64,000 nucleotides of DNA from Actinomycetes bacterium (GCA_023387755.1 JAEWHO010000095.1:8065-72064); one strand, 5' to 3'. Positions 36,278 to 45,564 are shown, numbered from the stretch's first letter. Translations and numbers: made by a program. The notes: a model not told the origin generated them from the sequence alone.

Positions 36278-37449
36278 TTATCTTCCTCCTTCTGCCCGCC
36301 AACGGGGAAGGCCCAGTGACTGAGCCAGGTTTCTGCTTCGGTTGAGGGATCGTTGTGCCCCTGATCGGCACCATCGCCTACCGTGTCGCCATCCGTAGGC
36401 AGATCGCCTTCACTATCCACATCATCTAACTGGACTGCCTGAGCCTCCGGAGCGAAGCGAGAGTCGTCCTGACCAGCAGCATCTGCGCCCTCGCCTGCGG
36501 CGGCGCCGTATTCCCCGGCGTCCACCTGCGTATCGGCGTCGTCATCAAACTCCCCAGCCCGCCACTGCTCGGCGCGCGGCGCAGCCGGGATCACCATCGC
36601 TCCCCCGGCCATACCGGTCTCCACTAGACGCTCCGGATTCTGTTCCAGGATCGGTTCGGTGATCACCGGGATCGTCGCACTCGTCATAACGGTGAAGTCG
36701 CGTTTACCCTCCGCGCGGGCCTGCTCGGCGGCTTCCCGCTCCCGTTCGCGTTCACGTTCGCGGATCTCTCGGCGGGTGAGCCCTTCAGCTTCTTCCGGGG
36801 TGAGCGCGGGCACGTAGATAACTTCGGTTTCGGCGTTAGGCCCTGCCTTGCGTGGCCGCTTGGTGGCGAAGATGAAGTACAGTAGCGCACCGAGCAAGAA
36901 GGTGAATGCGCCCACTGAGACGAGTGGCCACATGAGGGATTGCTGCGGCTCCCTATGCCAGGACAGCGAGACGTTCGGGGCTGGCTTGGTCCCGTCGGTT
37001 GCCAGCAAGAGCGCATAGCTATGGTCCTTATCGTTGACAGACCACTGCAGGTTCCCCTCGCCCGTGCGCACGTCCTTGAATAGTTCCGCCGTCGTCGGAT
37101 TTGCGGCCTGCCCATCCCCGGTGACCTCACTGATCGCCAATGTGGACCAGTCCTTCAGCCCGGTAATATGCTGCACTGCGCCACCTTGCACCCAGGCTTC
37201 GATATCGGCCGGGCTCGCGAGCGCCGCGAAGATTGGCTCGCCGTCGCCCGCGGTGACGGAGATATCGGCGGCATCGTCAACGAGTGGCACCACCCCGGGG
37301 TCGATGACGACGACGGGCGCATGCGGCGCCGCGGGCAGCGTGGCAGTTACCCGATCAGAAGCCTTGAAAACTGTGCCCAACACAATCCCGGCCACAATCG
37401 CAATAAGCCCTAATCCGGCCAGGACATAGGGAAGGTAACGTCGAATCAC
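36274..37449 (-). CDS. Membrane protein with two helices and long acidic tail, unknown function
   Basis: A 391-residue protein. I choose the GTG at 37449 (VIRRYLPY) with AGAGGTAGG upstream; an ATG-like start at 37500 has none. One helix lies near residues 5-28, an extracytoplasmic domain of about 150 residues follows, then a second helix near 185-205 (LMWPLVSVGAFTFLLGALLYFIF region), and the rest is a cytoplasmic basic-then-acidic disordered tail. A run of RE repeats (around residue 240) suggests a coiled-coil segment. Function unknown. It is the promoter-proximal gene of a three-gene set with the lipoprotein and the thioredoxin. Confidence 0.7.
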   Translation of the reverse strand: MIRRYLPYVLAGLGLIAIVAGIVLGTVFKASDRVTATLPAAPHAPVVVIDPGVVPLVDDAADISVTAGDGEPIFAALASPADIEAWVQGGAVQHITGLKDWSTLAISEVTGDGQAANPTTAELFKDVRTGEGNLQWSVNDKDHSYALLLATDGTKPAPNVSLSWHREPQQSLMWPLVSVGAFTFLLGALLYFIFATKRPRKAGPNAETEVIYVPALTPEEAEGLTRREIREREREREREAAEQARAEGKRDFTVMTSATIPVITEPILEQNPERLVETGMAGGAMVIPAAPRAEQWRAGEFDDDADTQVDAGEYGAAAGEGADAAGQDDSRFAPEAQAVQLDDVDSEGDLPTDGDTVGDGADQGHNDPSTEAETWLSHWAFPVGGQKEEDK

Positions 37450-37593
37450 GTGGGAGCCTACCTCTACTTGGTTACAGTGCTGCCCCCCATTGTTGCGCAA
37501 TTGGGCCTTTAATGCCCACTAAGGGCGCTAGACGTTAGCGATCCCTCATATGCCACACTGGTGTTGGTACCAAATTATGGAAAGGTTAATCCC

Positions 37594-38856
37594 ATGGTGG
37601 ATCTTCGTCGCGCCGGCGTTATGCTCATTAGCCGCATCCACGCCCCCGAACCTGCTGCCGCCTCACTGCGATTAGCGGCAGTGGAAGCTGACCTTGCCGA
37701 GCACGGCGTCCCCGTGCGGGTGCTCACCACCACTCCGCCGCCCGGGCAGGAGATTAATGATCCCGACGGCGTGCGCGTGAGCCGGTGGCCGGCGCTGCGC
37801 GACGGCGAAGGTCAGCTGCGCGGCTATCTGCCCTATATGTCTTTCGATATTCCCCTGCTGCTGCGAGTGCTGGCGGCGCGGAGCCCGGGCACGTACCTGG
37901 TGGAGCCGCCGCCGACGACCGGCGCGGTCATGCGGGTGATGGCCTCGCTGTTGAAGCGGCCGTACGTCTGGTACGCAGCCGATATTTGGTCTGATGCCAC
38001 CGAGATTGCGGGCGCGCCCGCGCCCGTGGTACGCGTGGTGCGCTGGCTGGAGCAGTTCGCGCTGCGCGGGGCGAGCGGCGTCGTCGCGGTATCCCCCGGG
38101 GTGGCCGAGCGGGCCCGCGAACTGGGGGCGCAGCACGTGCGGGTGGTGCCCAACGGTATTGATACGGACCTCTTCCATCCCGGCGTCAGCGCCCCTAGCG
38201 CGGCGGAGTATGCGGCTGCGGGCGTGCGCCACCCGTACTTTGTGTATGCCGGGACCGCCTCGGAATGGCAGGGTGCCGATATTTTCGTGACCGCGCTGCG
38301 GCGGCTATTGGACGCGGGCCAGTTCAGCGAGTCGGGCCAGTCCGGGGAGTCGGGCCAGTCCGGGCAGTCGGGCCAGCAGGCGCAGGTGGTCTTCATTGGG
38401 CAGGGCAGTGCGCTGGCGGAGATTGAGCAGCAGGCGGCGGCGTTACCCGCCCTGGCTGATGGCAGCCCGGCGGTGGTGTTCTTGGGACAGCAGCCCCCGG
38501 CGGTAGCGGCTAGCTGGCAGGCGCACGCGCAGGCCGCGCTGGTGTCGATTGTGCCCGGGCAGGGCTACGATTTCGCCTATCCCACCAAGGTGCTCTCGGC
38601 GTTGTCCTGCGGGGTTCCGGTGATCTATGCCGGGGTGGGGCCGGTGACGGCGGACTTGGCTGACTCCCGTTTGGGCCGGGCGGTTACCTATGAGGCGGCG
38701 GCGGTGGCTGACGCGATGCTCACCTATGCCACGGCGGAGCGGGATGCTGATGCGGCCCAGTACCGGCACGCCTGGATTAAGGAGCACCGCTCTACTGCCG
38801 CGGTGGGCCGGGCGGTGCATGAGATGTTGCGGGAGGCCGCGCAGCGGCAACCGTAG
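37594..38856 (+). CDS. GT4-type glycosyltransferase
   Basis: A 420-residue protein starting at the ATG at 37594, eight bases after GGAAAGG. The two-Rossmann GT-B fold is shown by RVVPNGIDTDLFHPG near residue 195, typical of GT4 enzymes, and the PTKVLSALSCGVPVIYAG segment near 345 contains the acceptor/donor GT4 signature. A 17-residue Ser/Gly/Gln insert (residues ~246-262, ESGQSG doubled) is unusual. It may add a sugar to a surface polymer or lipid; the acceptor is unknown. A convergent MFS transporter follows 12 bases later. Confidence 0.88.
   Translation: MVDLRRAGVMLISRIHAPEPAAASLRLAAVEADLAEHGVPVRVLTTTPPPGQEINDPDGVRVSRWPALRDGEGQLRGYLPYMSFDIPLLLRVLAARSPGTYLVEPPPTTGAVMRVMASLLKRPYVWYAADIWSDATEIAGAPAPVVRVVRWLEQFALRGASGVVAVSPGVAERARELGAQHVRVVPNGIDTDLFHPGVSAPSAAEYAAAGVRHPYFVYAGTASEWQGADIFVTALRRLLDAGQFSESGQSGESGQSGQSGQQAQVVFIGQGSALAEIEQQAAALPALADGSPAVVFLGQQPPAVAASWQAHAQAALVSIVPGQGYDFAYPTKVLSALSCGVPVIYAGVGPVTADLADSRLGRAVTYEAAAVADAMLTYATAERDADAAQYRHAWIKEHRSTAAVGRAVHEMLREAAQRQP
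38329..38379 (+). repeat. 18-bp tandem repeat within the glycosyltransferase gene
   Basis: Two exact 18-bp copies (38329-38346 and 38347-38364) encode ESGQSG twice, followed by a diverged copy (QSGQQ). In-frame repeats like this are prone to slipped-strand length change. Confidence 0.8.
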
Positions 38857-38868
38857 GCGCGGCCGGTG

Positions 38869-40116
38869 TTAGTCGCCAGTAAAGTCCGCATCCATATCGT
38901 CTTCCCACGTTTCCGCCTTCCCCATCCCGCGCACCTGTGGGGTGAGGAGCATGACGGCGATACCGAGGAGGATAGGCACCCCCAGGAGTGATACTCCCAC
39001 TGCGGCAGGCAGGTGCGTGTGGACGGCCCCGGCGGCGATGGGGGCAAGGGGGCTGACCGCCATGGAGACCAACCCCAGGCTCGCCCAGAGTCGCCCTTGG
39101 AATTCCGGCGGCACGATGACGGCCACGTAACTCATCAGCAGCGTGTTCACCACCGTATTGGCAGCCGCGACCACCACCAGCAGTCCCAGGGTGACCGCAT
39201 AAGGCGTGAAGCCGGCTGCCACCACCCCGATGGCAAGCACACCATATCCCACCACCAGTACCGGCCCACCCGGCAGCTTCTCAGCAATCTTCCCGGCCAC
39301 CAGCGACGCCAACAGCGCGCCAATCCCGAAGGCGGTGTACAAACTCCCCGCCGCCACCGGGGAATTTCGCTGCCCGATAAGCAACCAGAAAATAATGGCT
39401 GAACCTGAGAAATTCAGCACCGCCGCCGCAACCGCAGTTGCCACCAGCACGCGCTTACGGGCAATAATTCCGAACCCTGCAAACATCGTGCGCCAGCGCG
39501 TTTTCACCTTGGCGCCGGTATCCCCATCCGGCTCCTTCGGTGGCAATGCTGGCAGCGCAAAACTGGCGCCCACTCGCAGGAGCTGCGCCGCCGCATTGGC
39601 AAGGAACGGCACCATTGCGGAGATAGCTACGAGCGCGCCCGAAACCGGCCCAGCCACCATCCCGATTACCGAGTCGCGCCCCTGGTTCACACTCATCGCC
39701 CGCGGATACAGCTCAGTAGGAATGATGGAGCGCAGGGCCGCGTTCGTGGCCTGCCCGGTCAGGGCCCCCGCAAAAGCGAATAATCCGAATACGGTACATC
39801 CCAGGGCCACCCCGCGCAGATCAAACCATTGCAGTGCCACAATCGTGAGCGATAAGGCGCATCCGAGTATCCCACCAATGCGGATAAGCATCCGCCGATC
39901 AGTGGTATCGGCCAGTACACCCCCGGGGATTGAGCCGAGCAAGCTACCAATAGCGGCAGCGCCAGAAACGAAACCGGCGGCGACGGCGTCACCGGTTAGT
40001 GCCAACACGAATAGCGGGATGGCAACCCCTTGGATACTCAATCCGATCTGGCTGGCAGTATCAGTAATCAGCCACGGGGTGTAGCCGGGAATTTTAAATA
40101 ATCCGGAGCGCGCCAC
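38869..40116 (-). CDS. MFS transporter
   Basis: A 415-residue membrane protein with about twelve hydrophobic helices. Family features include GSIPGGVLADTTDRRMLIRIGG (the loop 2-3 motif) near residue 65 and NQGRDSVIGMVAGPVSGAL in the middle, which place it near the macrolide/drug exporter MFS group (MefA-like, DHA3). Acidic C-terminal tail. Substrate unknown. It is divergent from the DivIVA-like gene. Confidence 0.88.
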   Translation of the reverse strand: MARSGLFKIPGYTPWLITDTASQIGLSIQGVAIPLFVLALTGDAVAAGFVSGAAAIGSLLGSIPGGVLADTTDRRMLIRIGGILGCALSLTIVALQWFDLRGVALGCTVFGLFAFAGALTGQATNAALRSIIPTELYPRAMSVNQGRDSVIGMVAGPVSGALVAISAMVPFLANAAAQLLRVGASFALPALPPKEPDGDTGAKVKTRWRTMFAGFGIIARKRVLVATAVAAAVLNFSGSAIIFWLLIGQRNSPVAAGSLYTAFGIGALLASLVAGKIAEKLPGGPVLVVGYGVLAIGVVAAGFTPYAVTLGLLVVVAAANTVVNTLLMSYVAVIVPPEFQGRLWASLGLVSMAVSPLAPIAAGAVHTHLPAAVGVSLLGVPILLGIAVMLLTPQVRGMGKAETWEDDMDADFTGD

Positions 40117-40243
40117 GCCCCCCCTCTCATAACGTTTAGGTGATTGTGGTCAGCATAACAGGCCAAGCGCGTGGGTTTGCGCAGTTCATTTCCGTTGCGC
40201 TGCCGTTCCGACGCTGTGGGCGGCGGCTATTAGACTGGGCGCT

Positions 40244-41515
40244 ATGAGCGCTTCAGCAACTCCCCCGGTGTTCCCCGTGGTGCGACGCGGCTACGACCGA
40301 GCCCCCGTTGACCACTACCTTTCTGACATCCTCGCCCAGCTCGATGAAGCCCGCCTGCAGGTCACCGAACTGGATCAGCGTTCCCTGGCTTTAGCCGGCG
40401 AATTGGCGCAAGCACATACCGAATTAGCCGAGCGTAAGAAGCCCAGCTATACCGGTTTAGGTAACCGGGTAGCGCGTCTGCTGAGCGAAGCCGAAACCCA
40501 ATCGGATGAACTCGTACGCTCCGCCACGGAACAGGCCGAGGCCCGCCTGGAACGGGCGCGCACTGAGGCAACCGCCCTCCAGGAGCGCGCTGAACGTGAG
40601 GCCGCCGAGGTGCTCCACGCCGCCCGGGAGGAGGCCGCAGAAGAACTAAGCGCTGCCCGTACCGAGGCCAGTGAGGTGCGTTCCGACGCCGCTGCCCGCG
40701 CCCGCCAGGAACGCCAGCAGGCGCAGCGGGAAGCTGAATCCATTCGAACCAAGGCGAACCATGAAGCTGCGCAGGAGCGCAGCGAGGCTCGGGCGGAAGC
40801 CGAGCGGCTACGGGAGGAAACCCAGGCGGAGCTGGCGCAGCTGCGAGCCGACGCGGAAGCAGAGATCGCGCGTCTGCGCAAAGAAACCGACGCTGAACTG
40901 CGGGAACTGCGGGAGAAGGCCCAGGAGGATATTTCCGCACAGAAAACGCAGGCCCGCACAGAAATTGAGCAGCAGCGCAGTCAGTCCCGTGCGGAACATG
41001 AGGAACGTATGGCGGCACTGGCGCGGGAGTTTGACGAATCGCGCGCCCGCCTGGCGGAAGAAGAAGCCGCGGCGGAGGAGCGCGTGCGCGCCGCTCTGGA
41101 CCAGGCCGAAAAAACGATGGCCGAAGCCCAGCAGACTGCGCAAGAACGCCAAGAATCTGCCCGCGCCCACGCACACGAACTCATTGAGTCCGCCCAGGCG
41201 GAAGCGGAGCGGCTGCGGGAGGATGCCCGCCTGCGCGGAGAAGAAGACCTCGAACGGGCCCGGATTCAGATTGCCGAGCTGACCCGGCGGCAAGAGGAAG
41301 TGGCCGACTATCTCAGCGAAATTCGTGGAGTGTTAAACGAGGCCCCGGCTGGCAGCAGCACGCAGCAAGCCGACGACGATAATTCGCTCGCACAGCCCAG
41401 CGGTGAAGCCGCAACCACCAGTGCCAGCGAAGCCGAAACCCCCGCCGAATCTGAGTCCAGCGCCGAATCTGAGTCCAGCGGTGGAACAGCAGGTAAGGCG
41501 AAGAAGAAGCGTTAA
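40244..41515 (+). CDS. DivIVA-like coiled-coil protein
   Basis: A 423-residue protein. Residues ~9-40 (FPVVRRGYDRAPVDHYLSDI) match the N-terminal membrane-binding DivIVA/Wag31 motif; the rest to about 360 is an almost continuous Ala/Glu/Arg/Gln coiled coil. The tail is Ser/Glu-rich with an exact 18-bp tandem repeat (41443-41478) and ends in KKKR. Such proteins (DivIVA, Scy, FilP-like) place growth or division complexes at poles. A TAGACT element seven bases upstream of the ATG and no ribosome site suggest a leaderless mRNA. Converges with the hydrolase gene with a 4-base overlap. Confidence 0.85.
   Translation: MSASATPPVFPVVRRGYDRAPVDHYLSDILAQLDEARLQVTELDQRSLALAGELAQAHTELAERKKPSYTGLGNRVARLLSEAETQSDELVRSATEQAEARLERARTEATALQERAEREAAEVLHAAREEAAEELSAARTEASEVRSDAAARARQERQQAQREAESIRTKANHEAAQERSEARAEAERLREETQAELAQLRADAEAEIARLRKETDAELRELREKAQEDISAQKTQARTEIEQQRSQSRAEHEERMAALAREFDESRARLAEEEAAAEERVRAALDQAEKTMAEAQQTAQERQESARAHAHELIESAQAEAERLREDARLRGEEDLERARIQIAELTRRQEEVADYLSEIRGVLNEAPAGSSTQQADDDNSLAQPSGEAATTSASEAETPAESESSAESESSGGTAGKAKKKR
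41443..41478 (+). repeat. 18-bp tandem repeat in the DivIVA-like gene tail
   Basis: Two exact 18-bp copies (41443-41460, 41461-41478) encode the Glu/Ser-rich tail. Confidence 0.85.
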
Positions 41516-42312
41516 GCCTGTTGCGCTCGCTCCACGAGTGAGCGCAACAGCGCCGACACCGCCTCGGGCTGCTCGACCGGGCTGAGATGCCCGGCGTCGG
41601 GTACGGTCGTGACCTCACAGCCGAGTGCCTGCGCCATCGCCTCGTGATCGGCCACCGAGGCGAGCTGGTCATTCTCCCCGCGGATCACGGCTGCGGGGAT
41701 ATCCAGTCCGCGCAACGCATCGAGCCGATCCGGGCGCGCCGCCATGGATTCTTGGGCCCATTCCAACCCGATAAACGGGGCCTGCCCGATCCAGCGCACC
41801 ACCTGACTGTACAGTTGCGGGTTGGTCTCCTCCGCATCCGGGGCCAGCACCTTCCCGGCCATATGGGTCAGACCAAAAGCTACGCCGCGGCGCGCGTCCG
41901 CGGCCATCTGCCGGCGGCCTTCGGCCGCCGCGTCGTCGTCGGCACTGGCCTTGGTATCGATGAGCGCAATACCGGCCAACAAATCGGGGTGCCGCTCAGC
42001 TAATGCCAGGGTGATATACCCGCCCATAGAAACGCCCGCCACGACCAGCTTCTCCAAGCCCCGCGTGCGCGCCCAGGCCGCAATATCGTCCGCGAATTCG
42101 GCAATCCCGCCGCGCGAATCACGGATCAACTCACCCAAAACCCGGGGGTTGCCGGAATCCCCAAAACCTGGCGCATCAATGGTGATAGTCCACATATCCG
42201 CCAGCACGTCACGCACCGGCGACCACATCCGATGGTCAAAGGGAAAGGCGTGCAGCAGCACCAACGGCACCTGACTACGCGGCCCGTCCTCATGTACCCC
42301 AAGATGCGTCAT
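41512..42312 (-). CDS. Alpha/beta-hydrolase
   Basis: A 266-residue protein starting at the ATG at 42312 with GAGGAG four bases upstream. The nucleophile elbow is GVSMGGYI (Ser near 96), the oxyanion-side HAFPFDHRMW is near residue 20, and a C-terminal DAGHLSP carries the catalytic His. The fold matches esterase/peptidase-type hydrolases such as 3-oxoadipate enol-lactonase-like proteins; the substrate is not inferable. Last gene of the nagA-GH1-zinc-ribbon series. Confidence 0.88.
   Translation of the reverse strand: MTHLGVHEDGPRSQVPLVLLHAFPFDHRMWSPVRDVLADMWTITIDAPGFGDSGNPRVLGELIRDSRGGIAEFADDIAAWARTRGLEKLVVAGVSMGGYITLALAERHPDLLAGIALIDTKASADDDAAAEGRRQMAADARRGVAFGLTHMAGKVLAPDAEETNPQLYSQVVRWIGQAPFIGLEWAQESMAARPDRLDALRGLDIPAAVIRGENDQLASVADHEAMAQALGCEVTTVPDAGHLSPVEQPEAVSALLRSLVERAQQA
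41518..41550. terminator. Hairpin at the convergent DivIVA/hydrolase ends
   Basis: Exact 11-bp arms CTGTTGCGCTC and GAGCGCAACAG with an 11-base loop, inside the last codons of the hydrolase gene and just after the DivIVA-like stop. Confidence 0.5.
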
Positions 42313-42346
42313 TATTCTCCTCATCAAGTATCTATTCACCGGCGGT

Positions 42347-42646
42347 TCACCATACCGGCCGCCGCCCAAACCGGGCCTTCCAACACCCGCTGTGCCAATG
42401 TCGGCGCATCTTCACCCCGCCGCCGAGCAGACTGTCTATAGGCCATGCCACCACATGCCACGCGCCTGCGGCAATCGACCCACCGCACCCGGGGCAGGTG
42501 TAAGGCTTGTCCTGTGCGCGCACGTCCTGCACATGATACTCCTCGCCGTCCGGCCCCATCTCGGTGCGCGCAATCGACCGCAGCCGATCCCAGTTGATCT
42601 CACGCGGCGGCTGCCCGTAGGGGCGTTTGCGGGAGCGGCGTCCCAT
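42347..42646 (-). CDS. Small zinc-ribbon protein (often misnamed ATP/GTP-binding)
   Basis: A 99-residue protein beginning at the ATG at 42646, which overlaps the GH1 stop by one base (TAATG); an upstream start at 42664 is less likely. It contains CPGCGG and, 35 residues later, HWHSGCW, a His/Cys set that fits a zinc site. It belongs to a conserved actinobacterial family usually annotated ATP/GTP-binding protein although no nucleotide-binding motif is present. Function unknown. Confidence 0.8.
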   Translation of the reverse strand: MGRRSRKRPYGQPPREINWDRLRSIARTEMGPDGEEYHVQDVRAQDKPYTCPGCGGSIAAGAWHVVAWPIDSLLGGGVKMRRHWHSGCWKARFGRRPVW

Positions 42647-44286
42647 TACCGTTTCCTCCACCAACGACGACGCCAGCGCCCCCGCTCAGCCGCGGTGGCG
42701 CGGGAAGAATCGCCATCTGTGACACCCGTATGCTCCCCGTGATCCGCTCGCGCCGCTACCTGCTTTTCACTGGCCCGCGCCTGCTCCACCTCAGCCCGGT
42801 GAGCAGCGATAACCCCACGGTAGTAGTGGGCCGAGTCTTTGGCGTAACGGCGTTGGGTTGCATAGTCGACGTAGTAGAGCCCGAACCGTTTGGCATACCC
42901 TTCCGCCCACTCGAAATTATCGAGTAGGGACCAGGCAAAATAGGCCTCTACCGGGGCACCATCGGCAACGGCCGCGCGCACCTCGGCAATATGGGCGCGC
43001 AGGTACTCCACCCGCTGCTCATCGTGGACGGCCCCGTCGGTGAGGGTGTCAGGATAGGCCGCGCCATTCTCGGTGATGGCGAGGGCGGTGCCTTCGTAGG
43101 CGGTGTCCAGGGCGGCGATAAGGTCGTAGAGGCCGCGCGGTTCCACCGCCCAGCCCATATCGGTGACGGGCCAGCCCTCATCAGGATCCTCTGAGTCTGC
43201 GGGTTCATAATCCGCCGCGTTACTGAGCTGCGCGGGCGGCAGGAATTCCACATTCTCGCAGGCAGGCCAGCAGGTGGGCACGGCGGCAGCGTCGCCGCTC
43301 GCCTCAGGCTCGCCATTCAGCACAGCTTCGCCGCTTTCCTCGGCGCGCGCCGCGGCGTCCGCCTTCTCCTCAATACGCGCCCGCACCGTCTGCACCGTGT
43401 AATAGTTAATCCCCAACACGTCCAAACGCACGCGGCACAGCTCCAAATCGCCCGGCTGTACAAAGGACCAGTCCGTCAGCGGCCGGGTGAGCCGAATCAG
43501 CTCGGTGGGATAGGTGGCGTCCATGAGCGGGCCGAGGAAGATTTTATTCCCAACCAGACTCACCTGCTCCACCGCCGCCAGGTCGGCGGTATTTTCTTCA
43601 TCAGCCGGGTCGAATACATGCAGGTTCAGGCTGATACTGATGCGCGCGTCCTCCCCCAGCTCGGAGCGGATTGCCCGCGCTGCCAGCCCGTGCGCCAGAT
43701 TCAGATGGTGAGCTGCTGCCAGCGCGGCGGCGTCGTCGGTAATCCCGGGGGCGTGCACCCCGCTGCCGTATCCTAAGAATGCGGTACACCACGGCTCATT
43801 GAGGGTGATCCAGGTATCCACGAGGTCGCCCAATTCGCGCGCCATAGCGGCGGCATAATCGGCGAAGGCCAGGGCCGTCTCGCGCACCGGCCAACCGCCG
43901 GCGTCTTGGAGTTCCTGCGGCAGATCCCAGTGATAGAGCGTCACGTAGGGGGCGATGCCGGCGGCCCGCAGTTCGGTGAGCAGTTCGCGGTAGAAGCGCA
44001 CGCCGGCGGGATTCAGCTCCCCCCGCCCGGTCGGTTGCACGCGCGGCCAGGCGATTGAGAGGCGATACGCGTCTACGCCGAGCTCACGCAGGAGCGCAAT
44101 ATCCTCGCGCCAGCGGTGGTAGTGGTCGGTGGCGGTGTCCCCGGTATCGCCGCCCCGTACCCGGCCCGGCGTATGGCTGAAGGTATCCCAAATGCTCCGC
44201 CCGCGCCCATCCTCGCGGGCAGCGCCCTCGATCTGGTAGGCGGCGGTGGCCACGCCCCAACGGAAGCTGGCGGGGAGCGTGCTCAT
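42646..44286 (-). CDS. GH1 beta-glucosidase/beta-galactosidase
   Basis: A 546-residue family GH1 glycoside hydrolase. The start is the ATG at 44286, which overlaps the nagA stop (ATGA). Acid/base Glu164 lies in TLNEPW and nucleophile Glu406 in TENGA. A segment of about 70 mostly acidic residues (~320-390, with EEKADAAARAEESGEA and DSEDPDEGW) is inserted between beta strands and is longer than in typical GH1 enzymes of ~450-480 residues. The C-terminal ~50 residues are Arg/Ala-rich. It lies with nagA, so it may act on N-acetylglucosamine-containing or other beta-linked disaccharides; the specificity cannot be read. Confidence 0.93.
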   Translation of the reverse strand: MSTLPASFRWGVATAAYQIEGAAREDGRGRSIWDTFSHTPGRVRGGDTGDTATDHYHRWREDIALLRELGVDAYRLSIAWPRVQPTGRGELNPAGVRFYRELLTELRAAGIAPYVTLYHWDLPQELQDAGGWPVRETALAFADYAAAMARELGDLVDTWITLNEPWCTAFLGYGSGVHAPGITDDAAALAAAHHLNLAHGLAARAIRSELGEDARISISLNLHVFDPADEENTADLAAVEQVSLVGNKIFLGPLMDATYPTELIRLTRPLTDWSFVQPGDLELCRVRLDVLGINYYTVQTVRARIEEKADAAARAEESGEAVLNGEPEASGDAAAVPTCWPACENVEFLPPAQLSNAADYEPADSEDPDEGWPVTDMGWAVEPRGLYDLIAALDTAYEGTALAITENGAAYPDTLTDGAVHDEQRVEYLRAHIAEVRAAVADGAPVEAYFAWSLLDNFEWAEGYAKRFGLYYVDYATQRRYAKDSAHYYRGVIAAHRAEVEQARASEKQVAARADHGEHTGVTDGDSSRATAAERGRWRRRWWRKR

Positions 44287-45464
44287 GCCACCACCTCCCC
44301 TGCCCGGTAAACCCGCTGGGCGTGCAGCTGCCCGTCGGTGGCCACCACATCGGCGCGTAGCCCGGGCGCCAGCTGGCCAATATCGGTGCGTCCCAATACC
44401 TCGGCCGGGGTGGTTGCCGCCATGCGCACACAATCCGTGAGCTCAATCCCGTGGCTTACCATCAGGCGCACCTGGTCCAGCAAATGGGAACTCCCGCCCG
44501 CCAGATTCCCCGAATCGCTCAGCCGCGCTTCCCCATTGTGGACGGTCACATCCATCGAGCCGAGCCGGTAGCGCCCGTCAGGTTTGCCCGCAGCGGCCAT
44601 CGCGTCGGTTACGAACACAATCGCCCCCGGCCCTAGTAGGCGGTAGATGCTGCGCACCAGCGCGGGGTCGAGGTGCACGCCATCGGCAATAAGTTCGACG
44701 ACGACGCTTCCCCCCTGGGCGGCGGCAAGCAGTGGCGGTACGGGCCCTGGGTCGCGGTGGTGGATGGGACGCATACCGTTGAACAGGTGGGTGGCAGTGG
44801 CGCGGCGGGAGCGCGGTTTCACGGCCTGCTGCAGACGCTCGGCAGCGTCGGCAATGGCGGCTTCCGCGCTGGCCGGATTGGAGTCGGTATGCCCGAAGCT
44901 CGGTAGTGCGCCCGCCTGGATGAGGAGGTCACTGATTCCGCCGTCGCCGGTAATATGCTCCTTTTCTGGGGCGATTGTCATGGTGAAGGCGTGCGGCCCG
45001 GCGAGCTCTAGCAGTTCACGCATGAGCGCCGGGTCGGGGGTGATGATAAGGCTCGGGTCCTGCGCACCGCAGCGGTCACAGGAGATGAAGGGCCCCTCCC
45101 AGTGGATGCCGTCCAGCTCGCCGGTATCGCAGACGCGCGCCAGCAGGGCGGTGCGCTCCCGCAGGGTCTCCGGGGCGGCGGTGACGGTGGAAGCTACCAG
45201 TGTGGTGGTGCCGTGGCGGCGATGTTCCGCCACGGCGGTGAGGACGTCTGCTTCGCTGAGCGCATCCGGGAAGGAGGCCCCGCCTCCGCCGTGGCAGTGA
45301 ATATCGACCATGCCCGGCAGGAGGTAGTCGGCATGCACGTCCGCCCGCGCGTGTTCTGGCCCGGCCGGCCCCACGTAGGCTAGTCGCTCCCCCTCGATGA
45401 CGACGGCGCCGTCGTCGATTATGCCGGTAGGGGTAACGGTGCGGCCGTGCAGAATTGTGCTCAT
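44283..45464 (-). CDS. nagA: N-acetylglucosamine-6-phosphate deacetylase
   Basis: A 393-residue amidohydrolase. The metal-binding HCHGG is at residues 56-60, and HWEGPFIS near 135 carries the catalytic Glu typical of NagA; ATHLFNGM and VTDAMAAAGKPDGRY are further NagA signatures. It makes glucosamine-6-phosphate from GlcNAc-6P. It is the first gene of a four-gene unit with GH1, the zinc-ribbon protein and the hydrolase. No nagB or PTS gene is visible. Confidence 0.94.
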   Translation of the reverse strand: MSTILHGRTVTPTGIIDDGAVVIEGERLAYVGPAGPEHARADVHADYLLPGMVDIHCHGGGGASFPDALSEADVLTAVAEHRRHGTTTLVASTVTAAPETLRERTALLARVCDTGELDGIHWEGPFISCDRCGAQDPSLIITPDPALMRELLELAGPHAFTMTIAPEKEHITGDGGISDLLIQAGALPSFGHTDSNPASAEAAIADAAERLQQAVKPRSRRATATHLFNGMRPIHHRDPGPVPPLLAAAQGGSVVVELIADGVHLDPALVRSIYRLLGPGAIVFVTDAMAAAGKPDGRYRLGSMDVTVHNGEARLSDSGNLAGGSSHLLDQVRLMVSHGIELTDCVRMAATTPAEVLGRTDIGQLAPGLRADVVATDGQLHAQRVYRAGEVVA

Positions 45465-45564
45465 GAGGCCATTATCCCCTATCTGTCAAAAACGTGGCTC
45501 GGCGGAGGGTGCACGGCGCTGCATACCCTGCAGCGGTTCCTACTAGAAAAGCCGGGCCCGCCTC

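Noticed and set aside
38329..38379. Ser/Gly/Gln repeats as a frameshift artefact
   Set aside because: The frame stays open and the GT4 motifs on both sides are in the same frame.
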